Positions 40,746-50,039 are shown, numbered from the stretch's first letter. The stretch is DNA of 64,000 nucleotides from an uncultured Blautia sp. (GCA_900540785.1 UQHF01000014.1:1-64000), one strand, 5' to 3'. Made by a program: numbers and translations. The notes: generated from the sequence alone by a model not told the origin.

Positions 40746-41789
40746 ATGGTTTTCTGTGTGCCGGTATTTTCCGGGGGTTGTCCCGAAATGTTTTTTGAAG
40801 AGCCGGTTAAAATGCTCTGGATTTTCAAAGCCTGCCATATGGCTGATCTCTGCCACGCTGATGTCCGTTGTGGTAAGAAGAGTGCGGGCTTTCTGAAAAC
40901 GAAGACTCTGGATGATCTGGGTAAAGGATTTTCCAGTATATGCTTTGATAAGCCTGGAGCAGTGTCCCTGAGAAAAATGAAACGTTTCTGCAAGCTCCTG
41001 AAGGGTAACGGAATCAAAATGTTCCTCCATGTACTGAATCAGTTCCATACATACCAGATTTCCTTTGCGGGTCATAAGGGGATATTGAATCCGCTCCTCA
41101 TAATTCTGAAGGATTTTTGCGAAAAGAATCATAAGCTGGCTGTTCAGTATATTTTCGTAGTAATTCTTTTTTTCTGTGTATTCCAGAAACATGGTAAGCA
41201 CATGCTCGCGAAGATTTTTATCTCTGTCTGTATCGAGAATGAGATAGGAATTTCCTGTGTTGGAAAACAGGGACTGGTTAAAAAACAGGGAAATTTTATT
41301 TCCGTCATAAAGCATATTGTAGAAAAGGTTTTCAAATGTTCCACGGCGGATCAGGATATTTAAGACAAGGCTGGAATCAAATACGCTGATGGAGTGGGAG
41401 ACGTGAGGGGCAAGGAGGCAGAACTGTCCCTCAGTCAGGGTGATTTCGTCCTGGTTGATTTTCTGCGTACAGGAGCCGCAAAGCACATAGGCAAGCTCAA
41501 AGAATACGTGCTTGTGGCGAAAAGCAGGTGTATAACGGTTGTGCTTACTTAAAATAATGCTGTTTTTATTATCCGGTGAAAAGTATGTTTCATCAGACAT
41601 GGAGGAGGGCATATATCCGGTGTCTACTTCTGTGATGATCAGGCGGCGGTCAAGAACCTCCTGATAATTCAGATTTTTTAAAAATTCCTCCAGTTTCCAG
41701 CGTTTCTGATGTGCATCATAATAGCTTTCATAAAATTTTTCGTCTTCATTAAACTCGAGAAGATTCTGGTATAATTCTTCTGTTGTCAT
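40740..41789 (-). CDS. AraC-family transcriptional regulator
   Basis: The 349-residue protein has an N-terminal cupin-like ligand domain (NRYTPAFRHKHVFFELAYVL, LLAPHVSHSISVFDSS) and a C-terminal AraC HTH pair (VTLQELAETFHFSQGHCSRL, ISVAEISHMAGFENPEHFNR). It is divergent from the GPH symporter and the GH78-like glycosidase operon and probably activates it in response to a plant or mucin sugar. The start is ATG 41789 with GAAAGGGA upstream. Confidence 0.88.
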   Translation of the reverse strand: MTTEELYQNLLEFNEDEKFYESYYDAHQKRWKLEEFLKNLNYQEVLDRRLIITEVDTGYMPSSMSDETYFSPDNKNSIILSKHNRYTPAFRHKHVFFELAYVLCGSCTQKINQDEITLTEGQFCLLAPHVSHSISVFDSSLVLNILIRRGTFENLFYNMLYDGNKISLFFNQSLFSNTGNSYLILDTDRDKNLREHVLTMFLEYTEKKNYYENILNSQLMILFAKILQNYEERIQYPLMTRKGNLVCMELIQYMEEHFDSVTLQELAETFHFSQGHCSRLIKAYTGKSFTQIIQSLRFQKARTLLTTTDISVAEISHMAGFENPEHFNRLFKKHFGTTPGKYRHTENHS

Positions 41790-41933
41790 GGAATGGATCC
41801 CTTTCTTTGTTATGTTTTTTGTTATCATAACAGAAATGTCATGAAACATCAATAAATAAGGTGATTAAATGCAATGGCGAAATTTGTCGTTTTTGCATAC
41901 AATGTAGGCAGAAAGGGAAACGGAGGTTATATC

Positions 41934-43298
41934 ATGGAAAAACAGCAAATGACCGGAAAGGTCAAAAGAGAAATCTGGAGACAGAGAATCGGATATGGTT
42001 CTGCAGATTTTGCATGCAACCTTATCTGGCAGATGATTTCACTGTATCTGTTATATTTTTATACAGATGTGATGGATCTGAACGAGGTATCAATCGCCCT
42101 CATGTTTGTAGTGTGCAGGGTTATTGATGCGGGAACAGACCTGTTAATCGGGTATTGTATTGACAAGACACATACAAAGTGGGGAAAATCACGCCCGTAT
42201 TTTCTTTTTGGAGCAGCGCCTTTTGCAATTTTCGCAGTTCTGGCATTTTCCGTGCCGGATATTTCTCCAACAGGAAAACTTGTATACGCCTATGTGACTT
42301 ACATCGGACTTTCTTTTATGTACACAGTAGTAAATATTCCAATGGCGTCGATTCTCCCAAGCCTTACGGCAAGCACAGAGGAGAGAACGGCTCTTTCCAC
42401 ATCAAGAAAGTTTTTCGGATTTCTGGGAGCTTCTGTTGTAAGTGCAACTGCATTAAAGCTTGTTGACACATTCGGCGGCGGAAACGAGGCTCTGGGCTTT
42501 CGTATTGTTATGATCATATTTGGCATTGTAGGCTGCGCGATCTTCTTCTTTACCTTTGCGTCTGTAAGGGAGCGTGTGACAACAGTTTCTACACAGGCAA
42601 CACTTGTGGAAAGTCTGAAATCTCTGGCAAAGAACAAGCCCTGGATTATTTTTGCATTAAATGTCCTTGTGATGTGGGGCGGATTTTTTATCCAGACAAG
42701 CGCCATTGTATATTATTATAAGGCAGTCATCGGAAGCGTGTCACTTTCGGTTACAGTAGCTACGATCATGTCTGTAGTTCCTATGGCAGCAAACTTTTTT
42801 GTTCCTGCTTTTGCAAAACGGCTTGGAAAGAGAAATCTCTATGTTAATGCGGCAGCAGTGCAGCTTGCGGGTCTTCTTGTTATCTGGGCAGCAGGAATGA
42901 ACCATACGGTAATTCTTGTCGGGGCAGTTGTGACTGCTTTTGGATATGGAGTAAAAGAAAGTATTTACTTCTCCATGCAGGCAGACCCGGTAGATTACGG
43001 CGAGTGGAAAACAGGAATTAATACAGCCGGCTCTTTATCTGCGATTAACGGCTTTCTTGGAAAAGTGGCACAGGCAGCAGCAGGCGGAATCGGAGGTCTT
43101 CTTCTCGCATGGGGAGGATATGAGGGAAGCGCAGCCGTGCAGAGTGCAAACGCAGTGACTGCAATCCGCGCCATGTACCTTTATATTCCAATGATTCTTC
43201 TTGTATGTTCCATTGTGATCATGATGTTTTATAACCTGGATAAGATTTATCCGCAGATAAAGAGAGAGCTTGAGCAGCGTCAGCAGAATAAGGAGTGA
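41934..43298 (+). CDS. GPH-family sugar:cation symporter (MelB/XynP-like)
   Basis: The 454-residue protein has twelve helices and the glycoside-pentoside-hexuronide family features: YGSADFACNLIWQMISLYLL, DAGTDLLIGYCIDKTHTKWG (the conserved Asp and Lys-containing cytoplasmic loop) and KESIYFSMQADPVDYGEWKT. Substrates of the group are oligosaccharides or glycosides. ATG 41934 follows GGAGG. The next genes are an HPr-like protein and a GH78-like enzyme, so a rhamnoside is a likely cargo. Confidence 0.9.
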   Translation: MEKQQMTGKVKREIWRQRIGYGSADFACNLIWQMISLYLLYFYTDVMDLNEVSIALMFVVCRVIDAGTDLLIGYCIDKTHTKWGKSRPYFLFGAAPFAIFAVLAFSVPDISPTGKLVYAYVTYIGLSFMYTVVNIPMASILPSLTASTEERTALSTSRKFFGFLGASVVSATALKLVDTFGGGNEALGFRIVMIIFGIVGCAIFFFTFASVRERVTTVSTQATLVESLKSLAKNKPWIIFALNVLVMWGGFFIQTSAIVYYYKAVIGSVSLSVTVATIMSVVPMAANFFVPAFAKRLGKRNLYVNAAAVQLAGLLVIWAAGMNHTVILVGAVVTAFGYGVKESIYFSMQADPVDYGEWKTGINTAGSLSAINGFLGKVAQAAAGGIGGLLLAWGGYEGSAAVQSANAVTAIRAMYLYIPMILLVCSIVIMMFYNLDKIYPQIKRELEQRQQNKE

Positions 43299-43306
43299 AA
43301 AAAGAC

Positions 43307-43546
43307 ATGGTAAAAAAAGAAGTGTTTTTTCAGACAATGAGCGATATACAGAATTTTAATAAAATTGCATTTCGATGCGATTACGATGTAGATTTGCAGC
43401 AGGGAAAATATCTTGTAGATGCAAAATCCATTATGGGAATTTTCAGCATGGACGTGGGAAAACCGCTGGTTCTTGTTCTTCATGCAGAGGAGGAAAAGGA
43501 ACTGTTAAAATTTCAGGATTATTTTAAAGAGGAGATCGAGGGATAG
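43307..43546 (+). CDS. HPr-like protein lacking the phospho-acceptor histidine
   Basis: The 79-residue protein matches the second half of HPr well: YLVDAKSIMGIFSMDVGKPL, including the serine that HPr kinase phosphorylates (Ser46 in HPr). In the first half, where HPr has the HARP active-site histidine, it reads SDIQNFNKIAF, so it cannot carry the PTS phosphate. This is the situation in Crh-like regulators. It is encoded between the symporter and the glycosidase, 3 bp before the latter, so a regulatory link to this sugar operon is plausible. Confidence 0.75.
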   Translation: MVKKEVFFQTMSDIQNFNKIAFRCDYDVDLQQGKYLVDAKSIMGIFSMDVGKPLVLVLHAEEEKELLKFQDYFKEEIEG

Positions 43547-43549
43547 AAG

Positions 43550-45124
43550 ATGGCATTTACCTTTCAGATTAACAGAGATGTAAAATTTAATCATAATGAA
43601 ACCCTTTTAAAAAAAGCAGAAGAAAACCGCCCGGAGATTTTTAAGACAAAAGCAGTTCCAAAAAGAATCGTAGAACTTACCAAAGATGAGACAAAGTTAA
43701 ACGGCTGGGGTGTAAAAGAGGCGGAGATTTCGCTGGAAAACTTATCCTCTGTCGGAATGAAGCGAGACGATTCCGTGATCCTGGATTTTGGAGAACATTG
43801 CGTGGGAAGTTTTTCTGTGAATATTTCCTCTGTTGGTTCTCCTATGGACGCGCCTTTATATATGCGCGTCCGCTTTGGGGAAATACCGGCAGAGCTTGCA
43901 GGAGATTCTTCCTCTTATGAAGGGTGGCTCAGCAAATCCTGGATTCAGGAGGAGTTTATTCATCTCGACGAACTTCCGACAAAATTATCGCTTCCAAGAA
44001 GATACAGTTTCCGATATGTGGAACTGAAAGTTCTGGATACATCTCCAAAGTGGCAGGCAGTTTTTGACAGTCCGGAAGTAGTAAAAGAAACTTCCGCAGA
44101 TTATAGGAACTTAAAAGAGATTTCTGTGGAAGAAGAGCTGAAAAAGATTTACGAGGTCAGTGTAAAAACTCTGGCAGAATGTATGCAGGACGTATTTGAG
44201 GACGGACCCAAAAGAGACAGACGTCTGTGGATTGGAGATCTGCGTCTGCAGGCGCTTGCAAATTATGTGACTTTTGACAATGTGGAGCTTGTAAAACGAT
44301 GTCTTTATCTGTTTGCAGCAATGAATACAACAGAGGGGAAAATTCCGGCAAATGTGTTTGTAAAGCCCTCCTGTCTTCCGGACGATACCTTCCTGTTTGA
44401 TTACAGCCTTTTCTTTATTTCTGTTCTTTATGATTATGAAATGGCACATGAGGACAGAGAGTTCTTAAAGGAGCTGTTCCCTGTGGCAAAGGCGCAGATG
44501 GATCTGTCTCTTTCTATGGTAGACGAAACAGGGCGGCTTGTATGTAAGGAAGAGTATCCTGTTTTTATAGACTGGTCCAATGAATTTAATAAAGATACAG
44601 CAGGACAGGCTGTAATGATTTATGTGTTGAAACAGTTCATCACCCTTTCAAAGATTATGGGAGAAGAAACAGAAGCGTATGAGGCTGTTCTTGAAAAAAT
44701 GGTTTCCTATGCAAAAAAAATCCTGTTCTCTCCGGAGAGAGGGATGTTTCTCTCCGGGGAAGAACAGGAATGTAATCTTGCAAGCCAGGTGTGGATGGTT
44801 CTTGCCCATGTGATGAGCGAAGAAGAAAATAAGGCAATTATGACAAGAGCCGTAAAAGAATTATTTCCTGTAAAAGGAATTGCAACTCCTTATATGTACC
44901 ATCACGTAACAGAGGCACTGTTTGAAGCAGGGCTTCAAGAGGAGGCAATCCGCCTTTTGAAATCCTACTGGGGAGAAATGATCCGCCTTGGGGCTGATAC
45001 CTTCTGGGAGGCATTTGAGCCGGAAAATCCGGATTATTCTCCTTATGGAAATCCTATTGTGAGCAGCTACTGTCATGCGTGGAGCTGTACACCTGTCTAT
45101 TTAATTCATAAATATCTGTTGTGA
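43550..45124 (+). CDS. GH78-like (alpha-L-rhamnosidase family) sugar hydrolase
   Basis: The 524-residue protein has an N-terminal beta-sandwich (VILDFGEHCVGSFSVNISSV) and an (alpha/alpha)6 barrel with the GH78 motifs DVFEDGPKRDRRLWIGDLRL and LGADTFWEAFEPENPDYSPY ... HAWSCTPVYL. The acidic residues expected to be catalytic in the DGxxRDRRxWxGD segment are present. It is smaller than typical GH78 enzymes (800-1000 residues), and the substrate may be a rhamnoside or an unsaturated uronide. No signal peptide, so it acts in the cytoplasm. Confidence 0.75.
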   Translation: MAFTFQINRDVKFNHNETLLKKAEENRPEIFKTKAVPKRIVELTKDETKLNGWGVKEAEISLENLSSVGMKRDDSVILDFGEHCVGSFSVNISSVGSPMDAPLYMRVRFGEIPAELAGDSSSYEGWLSKSWIQEEFIHLDELPTKLSLPRRYSFRYVELKVLDTSPKWQAVFDSPEVVKETSADYRNLKEISVEEELKKIYEVSVKTLAECMQDVFEDGPKRDRRLWIGDLRLQALANYVTFDNVELVKRCLYLFAAMNTTEGKIPANVFVKPSCLPDDTFLFDYSLFFISVLYDYEMAHEDREFLKELFPVAKAQMDLSLSMVDETGRLVCKEEYPVFIDWSNEFNKDTAGQAVMIYVLKQFITLSKIMGEETEAYEAVLEKMVSYAKKILFSPERGMFLSGEEQECNLASQVWMVLAHVMSEEENKAIMTRAVKELFPVKGIATPYMYHHVTEALFEAGLQEEAIRLLKSYWGEMIRLGADTFWEAFEPENPDYSPYGNPIVSSYCHAWSCTPVYLIHKYLL

Positions 45125-45152
45125 TGCAGAAGCATTTGTACTGCATCTTCTG
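45123..45152. terminator. Weak hairpin between convergent genes
   Basis: GATGCAG (45123-45129) and CTGCATC (45141-45147) form a 7-bp stem followed by TTCTG. It is the only candidate terminator for the GH78-like operon in the 46-bp gap. Confidence 0.4.
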
Positions 45153-45170
45153 ACAGTAACTTTCAGAGAA

Positions 45171-46280
45171 TCAGAAGCATTTGCTGCAGGGACCATATCC
45201 CCGGGCAATAGCTTCTGATTCTGTTATTTGAGAAGCCTTATCGGGATTCATGCGTCCGCAGTCGGGAATGCTGTGGTATTTTTCTCCTGTTGCAGGAATC
45301 CAGACCATAGCGCCTGAGGAGTCGGAAGCCTGTGAGGACGGCGAGGAGGTTTCCGTGGAGAACTCTTCGGAAGACGGTGCATCTGTTTCTGCGGAAGAAT
45401 CTCCGGCAGAGTAATCGTTGCACGGCTCCTGATTCCAGGAAATGGTCTGACCATCTGACACGGCAATTACAGTTCCCTGTTTATCTGTGCGGAAAACAGG
45501 AATGTTCATGGAAGAAAGGCGTTCCATTGTATCGGCAGAAGGATGGCCGTATTTGTTGCCTTCTCCGCAGCTTACGACTGCCCAGGAAGGGGTGGAAGCC
45601 TCCAGAAAATCCCAGGTGGTGGAACTCTGGGAACCGTGGTGACCGAGAGAGAGGACGTCGCAGTCAAGACTTACGCCGGTACTTATCATGTCCTGTTCGC
45701 TTGTCTCTTCCGCGTCGCCTGTAAAGAGAAAGCTGTTGCTTCCGTTTGTAAAGCGGATTACTACGGAATTTTTGTTGCTGTCGTTTGGGTCAATTCCGGA
45801 AGGTGCAAGTACGGTAAAGCTTCCTGTTCCAAAAGAAAAGGTATCTCCTGGTTTGGGGTACTGAATGGAAATGGCGTTCGCAGTCGCTGCATTTACAAAA
45901 TCCATATATAAATCAGTACCCTGATGGTAATCTGCGCCGAGAATGTTTTCTACAGAAAAGTTCTGAAGACATTTTAAAAGTCCGCCCAGATGATCCGCAT
46001 CATAGTGGGAGGAAATCATATAGTCAATATTTTCCACATTCTGATTGTGAAGATATTCCACGACCTCGTCGCCGTGGCTGGTATCGCCTCCGTCATAGAG
46101 AAGGTTTTCTCCGCCTGACTGAACGAGAATGGAAAGTCCCTGACCAACGTCCAGAAAGTGAACCGCCATATCCTGCGCGCCGCTCTCTGCATGGACAGGA
46201 AGGCTTCTTGCCGAAAACAGAAGAGTGAGAGCAAGAAGAAGCGGAAGAAAAAGTGAAAGACGTTTCTTTTTGTGCTTCAT
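45171..46280 (-). CDS. Secreted ComEC/Rec2-like metallo-beta-lactamase-fold hydrolase
   Basis: The 369-residue protein has a signal peptide (LFLPLLLALTLLFSARSLPV..AES) and a metallo-hydrolase domain: VHFLDVGQGLSILVQSGGEN, SSHYDADHLGGLL (HxDxDH-like motif), FLFTGDAEETSE, LGHHGSQSSTTWDF. This is the ComEC C-terminal type, whose members act on nucleic acids. After an acidic Ser/Thr-rich linker comes a Cys-containing module (YHSIPDCGRMNPDKASQITE, ARGYGPCSKC) that resembles Ada-like/Excalibur small metal-binding tails. It has no transmembrane ComEC channel, so it is a free or cell-surface enzyme. Confidence 0.85.
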   Translation of the reverse strand: MKHKKKRLSLFLPLLLALTLLFSARSLPVHAESGAQDMAVHFLDVGQGLSILVQSGGENLLYDGGDTSHGDEVVEYLHNQNVENIDYMISSHYDADHLGGLLKCLQNFSVENILGADYHQGTDLYMDFVNAATANAISIQYPKPGDTFSFGTGSFTVLAPSGIDPNDSNKNSVVIRFTNGSNSFLFTGDAEETSEQDMISTGVSLDCDVLSLGHHGSQSSTTWDFLEASTPSWAVVSCGEGNKYGHPSADTMERLSSMNIPVFRTDKQGTVIAVSDGQTISWNQEPCNDYSAGDSSAETDAPSSEEFSTETSSPSSQASDSSGAMVWIPATGEKYHSIPDCGRMNPDKASQITESEAIARGYGPCSKCF

Positions 46281-46312
46281 AGTAAAATTCTCCTTTTGGT
46301 AAACAGAGCAAA

Positions 46313-46440
46313 GAATCTCGCCTGCGAGATTCTACGCCTGCGGCGGGGCGCTTTAGCGACATACTTCTTTTCCGCCGCAGTGCGCTCCTACGCGGAGCGT
46401 TTTTTATGCTATGGAACATTACGGAGTAATTTCCTATAGC
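46313..46440. repeat. Cluster of intergenic hairpins
   Basis: Four successive inverted repeats fill the gap: GAATCTCG/CGAGATTC (46313-46332), CTGCGGCGG/CCGCCGCAG (46338-46380), CGCTCC/GGAGCG followed by TTTTTT (46383-46405), and GCTAT..ATTAC/GTAAT..ATAGC (46408-46440). The second has much higher GC than its surroundings. The arrangement looks like a dispersed intergenic repeat element; the third hairpin is a plausible plus-strand terminator. Confidence 0.6.
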
Positions 46441-46442
46441 AT

Positions 46443-46480
46443 AAAAAAGCTTCGGAAATGTAACATTCCCAAAGCTTTTA
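46443..46480 (-). terminator. ssrA terminator
   Basis: On the minus strand AAAGCTTTGGGAATG pairs with CATTTCCGAAGCTTT across a short TTA loop and ends in TTTTTT, immediately after the tmRNA 3' end. Confidence 0.75.
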
Positions 46481-46481
46481 G

Positions 46482-46827
46482 TGGACCTGGCGGGAATCGA
46501 ACCCGCGTCCGAAAGCCTATCCCCTCAGGCATCTCCCATCACAGTCGCTGTTTTAACATTCCCTCGGCAGCACGCCCACCGACAGGCTTACTGCTTCAGT
46601 AGCTTCATGATACATCTGCCGGGGCAAAGCTTACCCGACAAGGTTTCTCACATAGTTGACGCCAGATTCCTGAAGTGTGAGTGCATCAGGGCTGACGAGC
46701 AGCAATTAGGCTGCTAACGCGTACTGTTCGTCTGCGTTTATATTTAGGTTCCCGGTTGGTACGCAGTCCAGGAGTCTGCGGATGGCTTCCCAAGCTTCAA
46801 AACCCCCGTCGAAACCAGTACAAGCCC
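46482..46827 (-). ncRNA. ssrA: Transfer-messenger RNA (tmRNA)
   Basis: The tRNA-like ends are clear: 5' GGGCTTG (46827-46821) pairs with 3' CAGGTCC (46489-46483), the 5' side has GGTTTCGACGGGGG, and the T-arm reads CGCGGGTTCGATTCCCGC. The discriminator is A and CCA is not encoded. The total is 346 nt, normal for Firmicutes. The tag-coding part ends GCAGACGAACAGTACGCG then TTAGCAGCCTAA, giving a degradation tag ending NADEQYALAA. With SmpB it rescues stalled ribosomes and marks the product for proteolysis. Confidence 0.93.
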
Positions 46828-47021
46828 GAAGACTTCACAGAAAATTCTGTGCTGGAAAACAGACGAAAGGGCAGAAATCTGCCTGTTCCCTTATTATATG
46901 CAGATATATTTCAGATGTCAAGGAGGATTTTTTGAGAAATTCCCATAATCGTTCACAGAAGGAACATATTTCTCTGCTATAGTACAGGTAAAGATGCAAA
47001 GGAAGAACGGAGGGACAGAGA

Positions 47022-47702
47022 ATGGATGCATTAAAAATTCTTGTAGTAGATGATGAAAGCCGTATGAGAAAGCTGGTAAAAGATTTCCTTACCAGAAAGA
47101 ATTTTCAGGTTCTGGAAGCAGGAGACGGAGAAGAGGCAATGGATATTTTTTACCGGGAAAAAGATATTAATCTGATTATTCTTGATGTGATGATGCCGAA
47201 AATGGACGGCTGGGAAGTGTGCCGGGAAATACGAAAAACCTCAAAAGTTCCTATTATTATGCTGACAGCGAGAAGCGATGAGAGGGACGAGCTTTTAGGC
47301 TTTGAGCTTGGGGTAGATGAGTATATTTCCAAGCCTTTCAGCCCCAAAATTCTTGTGGCAAGAGTAGAAGCAATTCTTCGAAGAACAAGACAGAGCAATC
47401 CGGAAGATGTGATTTCCTGCGGAGGAATTGTCATTGACAAGGCGGCTCATATCGCCTCTGTGGATGGAGTGCCTATGGAATTAAGTTTTAAGGAATTTGA
47501 ACTTCTTACCTATTTCCTCGAAAACGAAGGCATCGCTCTTTCCAGAGAAAAAATCTTAAATTCTGTGTGGAATTACGATTACTTCGGAGATGCGAGAACG
47601 ATTGATACCCATGTGAAGAAGCTGAGAAGCAAAATGGGAAATAAAGGCGAATACATTAAGACTGTATGGGGAATGGGATATAAGTTTGAGGTGGAGGAAT
47701 GA
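47022..47702 (+). CDS. OmpR-family response regulator
   Basis: The 226-residue protein has a receiver domain (phospho-Asp in LIILDVMMPKMDGWE, Lys in DEYISKPFSPKILVARVEAI) and a winged-helix C-terminal DNA-binding domain (FKEFELLTYFLENEGIALSR, DARTIDTHVKKLRSKMG). It overlaps the sensor kinase gene by 4 bp. The targets cannot be read from the context. Confidence 0.93.
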   Translation: MDALKILVVDDESRMRKLVKDFLTRKNFQVLEAGDGEEAMDIFYREKDINLIILDVMMPKMDGWEVCREIRKTSKVPIIMLTARSDERDELLGFELGVDEYISKPFSPKILVARVEAILRRTRQSNPEDVISCGGIVIDKAAHIASVDGVPMELSFKEFELLTYFLENEGIALSREKILNSVWNYDYFGDARTIDTHVKKLRSKMGNKGEYIKTVWGMGYKFEVEE

Positions 47703-49219
47703 AAAAGCCGGAAAAAAAGGAAACAGAAAAAAAAGGAAAGAAATTTCACACCCTGCGCCATCAGATTTCCATGATTTTTACGGCAGTTCTTTTATTTTCC
47801 ATTGTAACCATCACTGTGATCAACGGTTTCTTTCTTGAAAAATATTATATTTCTCAGAAAGTGGAGATGCTTCTTCAGGCAGAGGCAACTTTGAGTAAAC
47901 TGGATATAGAGGCAATTCTTGAAAATGGAGATGTTTCTGTTGCAGATGAAATTGGCAGGGACAGCGCCAGAAACAATTTTTCCTGGGTTATTACAGACGA
48001 GGCAAACAGTTTTGAATACGGCTGGGGAGAAAGTAAGGATATGCTTCGCGTCCGGCTGTTCGGATACATCTACGATCTGGAACAGGACAAGCCAAAAGGA
48101 AAGATCCTGCGGAAATCCGAGCACTGTACCATTCAGCAGATCCATGATCGGTTTGCAGGAATGGATTACGTGGAGTGCTGGGGACAGTTTGATAACGGAT
48201 ACTATTACCTGATTCGTACGCCGCTTGAAAGTATCCGGGAAAGCGCGGGGATTTCCAACAAGTTTTATTTCTTTGTGGGAATTGTGATCGTGCTGTTCAG
48301 CGGAATGATCATCATGGTGTTTACAAATAAGATTACAAAGCCCATCAGCGAGCTTACAAAGCTTTCCAGAAGAATGTCGGATCTGGAATTTGACGCAAGA
48401 TACGAGAGCAGCGTGGGAAATGAGATCGATCTTCTGGGAGAAAGCTTTAACAGAATGTCAGAGCAGCTTGAGAGCACCATATCTGAATTGAAATCTGCAA
48501 ATATTAAGCTTCAGAAGGATATTGAAGATAAAGTAAAAATCGATAAAATGCGAAAGGAATTTCTGGATAATGTTTCCCATGAGCTGAAAACGCCGATCGC
48601 GCTTATCCAGGGATATGCGGAAGGGTTAAAAGAAAATATTTCCGATGATCCGGAGAGCAGGGAATTTTACTGCGACGTTATTATGGACGAAGCTTCGAAA
48701 ATGAATAAGCTGGTAAAAAATCTTCTTGTCTTAAATCAGCTGGAATCCGGAAAAGATGAGACGATAATGGAGCGCTTTGATATTGTATCTCTCATTCGCG
48801 GGGTTCTCCAGACAATGGACATCATGATCCAGCAGAAGGAAGCCAATGTGATTTTTGAGGAGGAGTCTCCTGTTTATGTATGGGCAGATGAATTTAAGGT
48901 AGAAGAGGTTGTGACAAATTATGTGAGCAACGCTTTGAATCATCTGGAAGGAGAACGTCAGATTGAACTGAAGCTTCAAATGGAAGGAGACAGGGTGAAA
49001 GTATCTGTCTTTAACACAGGAAAGCCTATTCCGGAGGAAGACCTTCCAAATCTCTGGAGCAAGTTCTATAAGGTAGATAAGGCGAGAACAAGAGAGTACG
49101 GCGGAAACGGCATCGGTCTTTCTATCGTAAGGGCGATCATGGAGGGAATGGACCAGAAATTCGGTGTGCAGAATTACGAAAACGGAGTAGAATTCTGGTT
49201 CACTCTTGACAGAAAATAG
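47699..49219 (+). CDS. Membrane sensor histidine kinase
   Basis: The 506-residue kinase has two transmembrane helices (about 27-47 and 185-207) around a 135-residue extracytoplasmic sensor, a HAMP domain (NKITKPISELTKLSRRMSDL), a HisKA domain (FLDNVSHELKTPIALIQGYA) and an HATPase_c domain (KARTREYGGNGIGLSIVRAI). This is the VanS/PhoR-like class often concerned with envelope stress. Its ATG overlaps the regulator's stop (ATGA). Confidence 0.92.
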   Translation: MKKPEKKETEKKGKKFHTLRHQISMIFTAVLLFSIVTITVINGFFLEKYYISQKVEMLLQAEATLSKLDIEAILENGDVSVADEIGRDSARNNFSWVITDEANSFEYGWGESKDMLRVRLFGYIYDLEQDKPKGKILRKSEHCTIQQIHDRFAGMDYVECWGQFDNGYYYLIRTPLESIRESAGISNKFYFFVGIVIVLFSGMIIMVFTNKITKPISELTKLSRRMSDLEFDARYESSVGNEIDLLGESFNRMSEQLESTISELKSANIKLQKDIEDKVKIDKMRKEFLDNVSHELKTPIALIQGYAEGLKENISDDPESREFYCDVIMDEASKMNKLVKNLLVLNQLESGKDETIMERFDIVSLIRGVLQTMDIMIQQKEANVIFEEESPVYVWADEFKVEEVVTNYVSNALNHLEGERQIELKLQMEGDRVKVSVFNTGKPIPEEDLPNLWSKFYKVDKARTREYGGNGIGLSIVRAIMEGMDQKFGVQNYENGVEFWFTLDRK

Positions 49220-49346
49220 CATTTTATGGTAAGAAAAGCAGGCAGAAGTAAAGAAAGCTCTTTGCAACTGTCTGTTTTTGCGTTATACTGTAACAATGAA
49301 ATTATGAAAAATGGCGTAATATGCGCCGGACAAAGAGGTGAATTAC

Positions 49347-50021
49347 ATGGCTCCCATTTCAGGAGACTGGCTGGACGCTCTGAAAGATGAGTTTCATAAG
49401 CCGTATTATACAAAATTATATAAAACCGTAAACGAAGAGTACAGAACAAGAAAAATCTTTCCGCCGCCGGACGAGATGTTTAATGCCTTTCATTTTACTC
49501 CGCTCCATGAGGTAAAAGCGGTGATTTTGGGACAGGATCCTTATCACAATGACGGGCAGGCGCACGGCCTTTGTTTTTCTGTGAAAAAAGGCGTGGAAAC
49601 GCCGCCTTCTCTTGTAAATATTTATCAGGAGCTTCATGATGACTGCGGCTGTTATATTCCAAATAACGGGTATCTGGAAAAATGGGCGCGCCAGGGTGTG
49701 CTGCTCTTAAATACTGTTCTGACAGTTCGGGCGCATCAGGCAAATTCCCACAGAGGAATCGGCTGGGAACAGTTTACGGACGCTGCCATTCAGATATTAA
49801 ATGAACAGGACCGTCCCATTGTATTTCTCTTGTGGGGAAGACCTGCGCAGATGAAGCATTCCATGCTGAATAACCCGAATCACCTTGTTCTGGAAGCGCC
49901 TCACCCAAGTCCGCTTTCTGCGTACAGAGGATTTTTCGGCTGCAGGCATTTCAGCCAAGCGAACGCTTTTCTTGAGGCGCATGGCATTGCGCCGATCGAC
50001 TGGCAGATTGAAAACATTTAA
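49347..50021 (+). CDS. ung: Uracil-DNA glycosylase (family 1)
   Basis: The 224-residue protein carries the family-1 UDG motifs: water-activating GQDPYHNDGQAHGLCFSV, the uracil-recognition segment with LLLNTVLTVRAHQANSHRG, and the minor-groove loop HPSPLSAYRGFFGCRHFS. It removes uracil from DNA as the first step of base-excision repair. ATG 49347 follows AGAGGTG; a GTG three codons earlier lacks spacing. Confidence 0.95.
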   Translation: MAPISGDWLDALKDEFHKPYYTKLYKTVNEEYRTRKIFPPPDEMFNAFHFTPLHEVKAVILGQDPYHNDGQAHGLCFSVKKGVETPPSLVNIYQELHDDCGCYIPNNGYLEKWARQGVLLLNTVLTVRAHQANSHRGIGWEQFTDAAIQILNEQDRPIVFLLWGRPAQMKHSMLNNPNHLVLEAPHPSPLSAYRGFFGCRHFSQANAFLEAHGIAPIDWQIENI

Positions 50022-50039
50022 AAGAGGAAACGGATTGTA

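Noticed and set aside
38990..40760. TCTGTGTGCC found near the cotJC break and again near 40748-40757 as possible attachment cores
   Set aside because: The copies are in opposite orientation and the second lies within the intact 3' end of the AraC gene. A ten-base match is expected by chance at this scale.
46411..46982. Plus-strand frames over the tmRNA region
   Set aside because: They lie on the complement of ssrA and are Pro/Arg/Ser-rich shadows.
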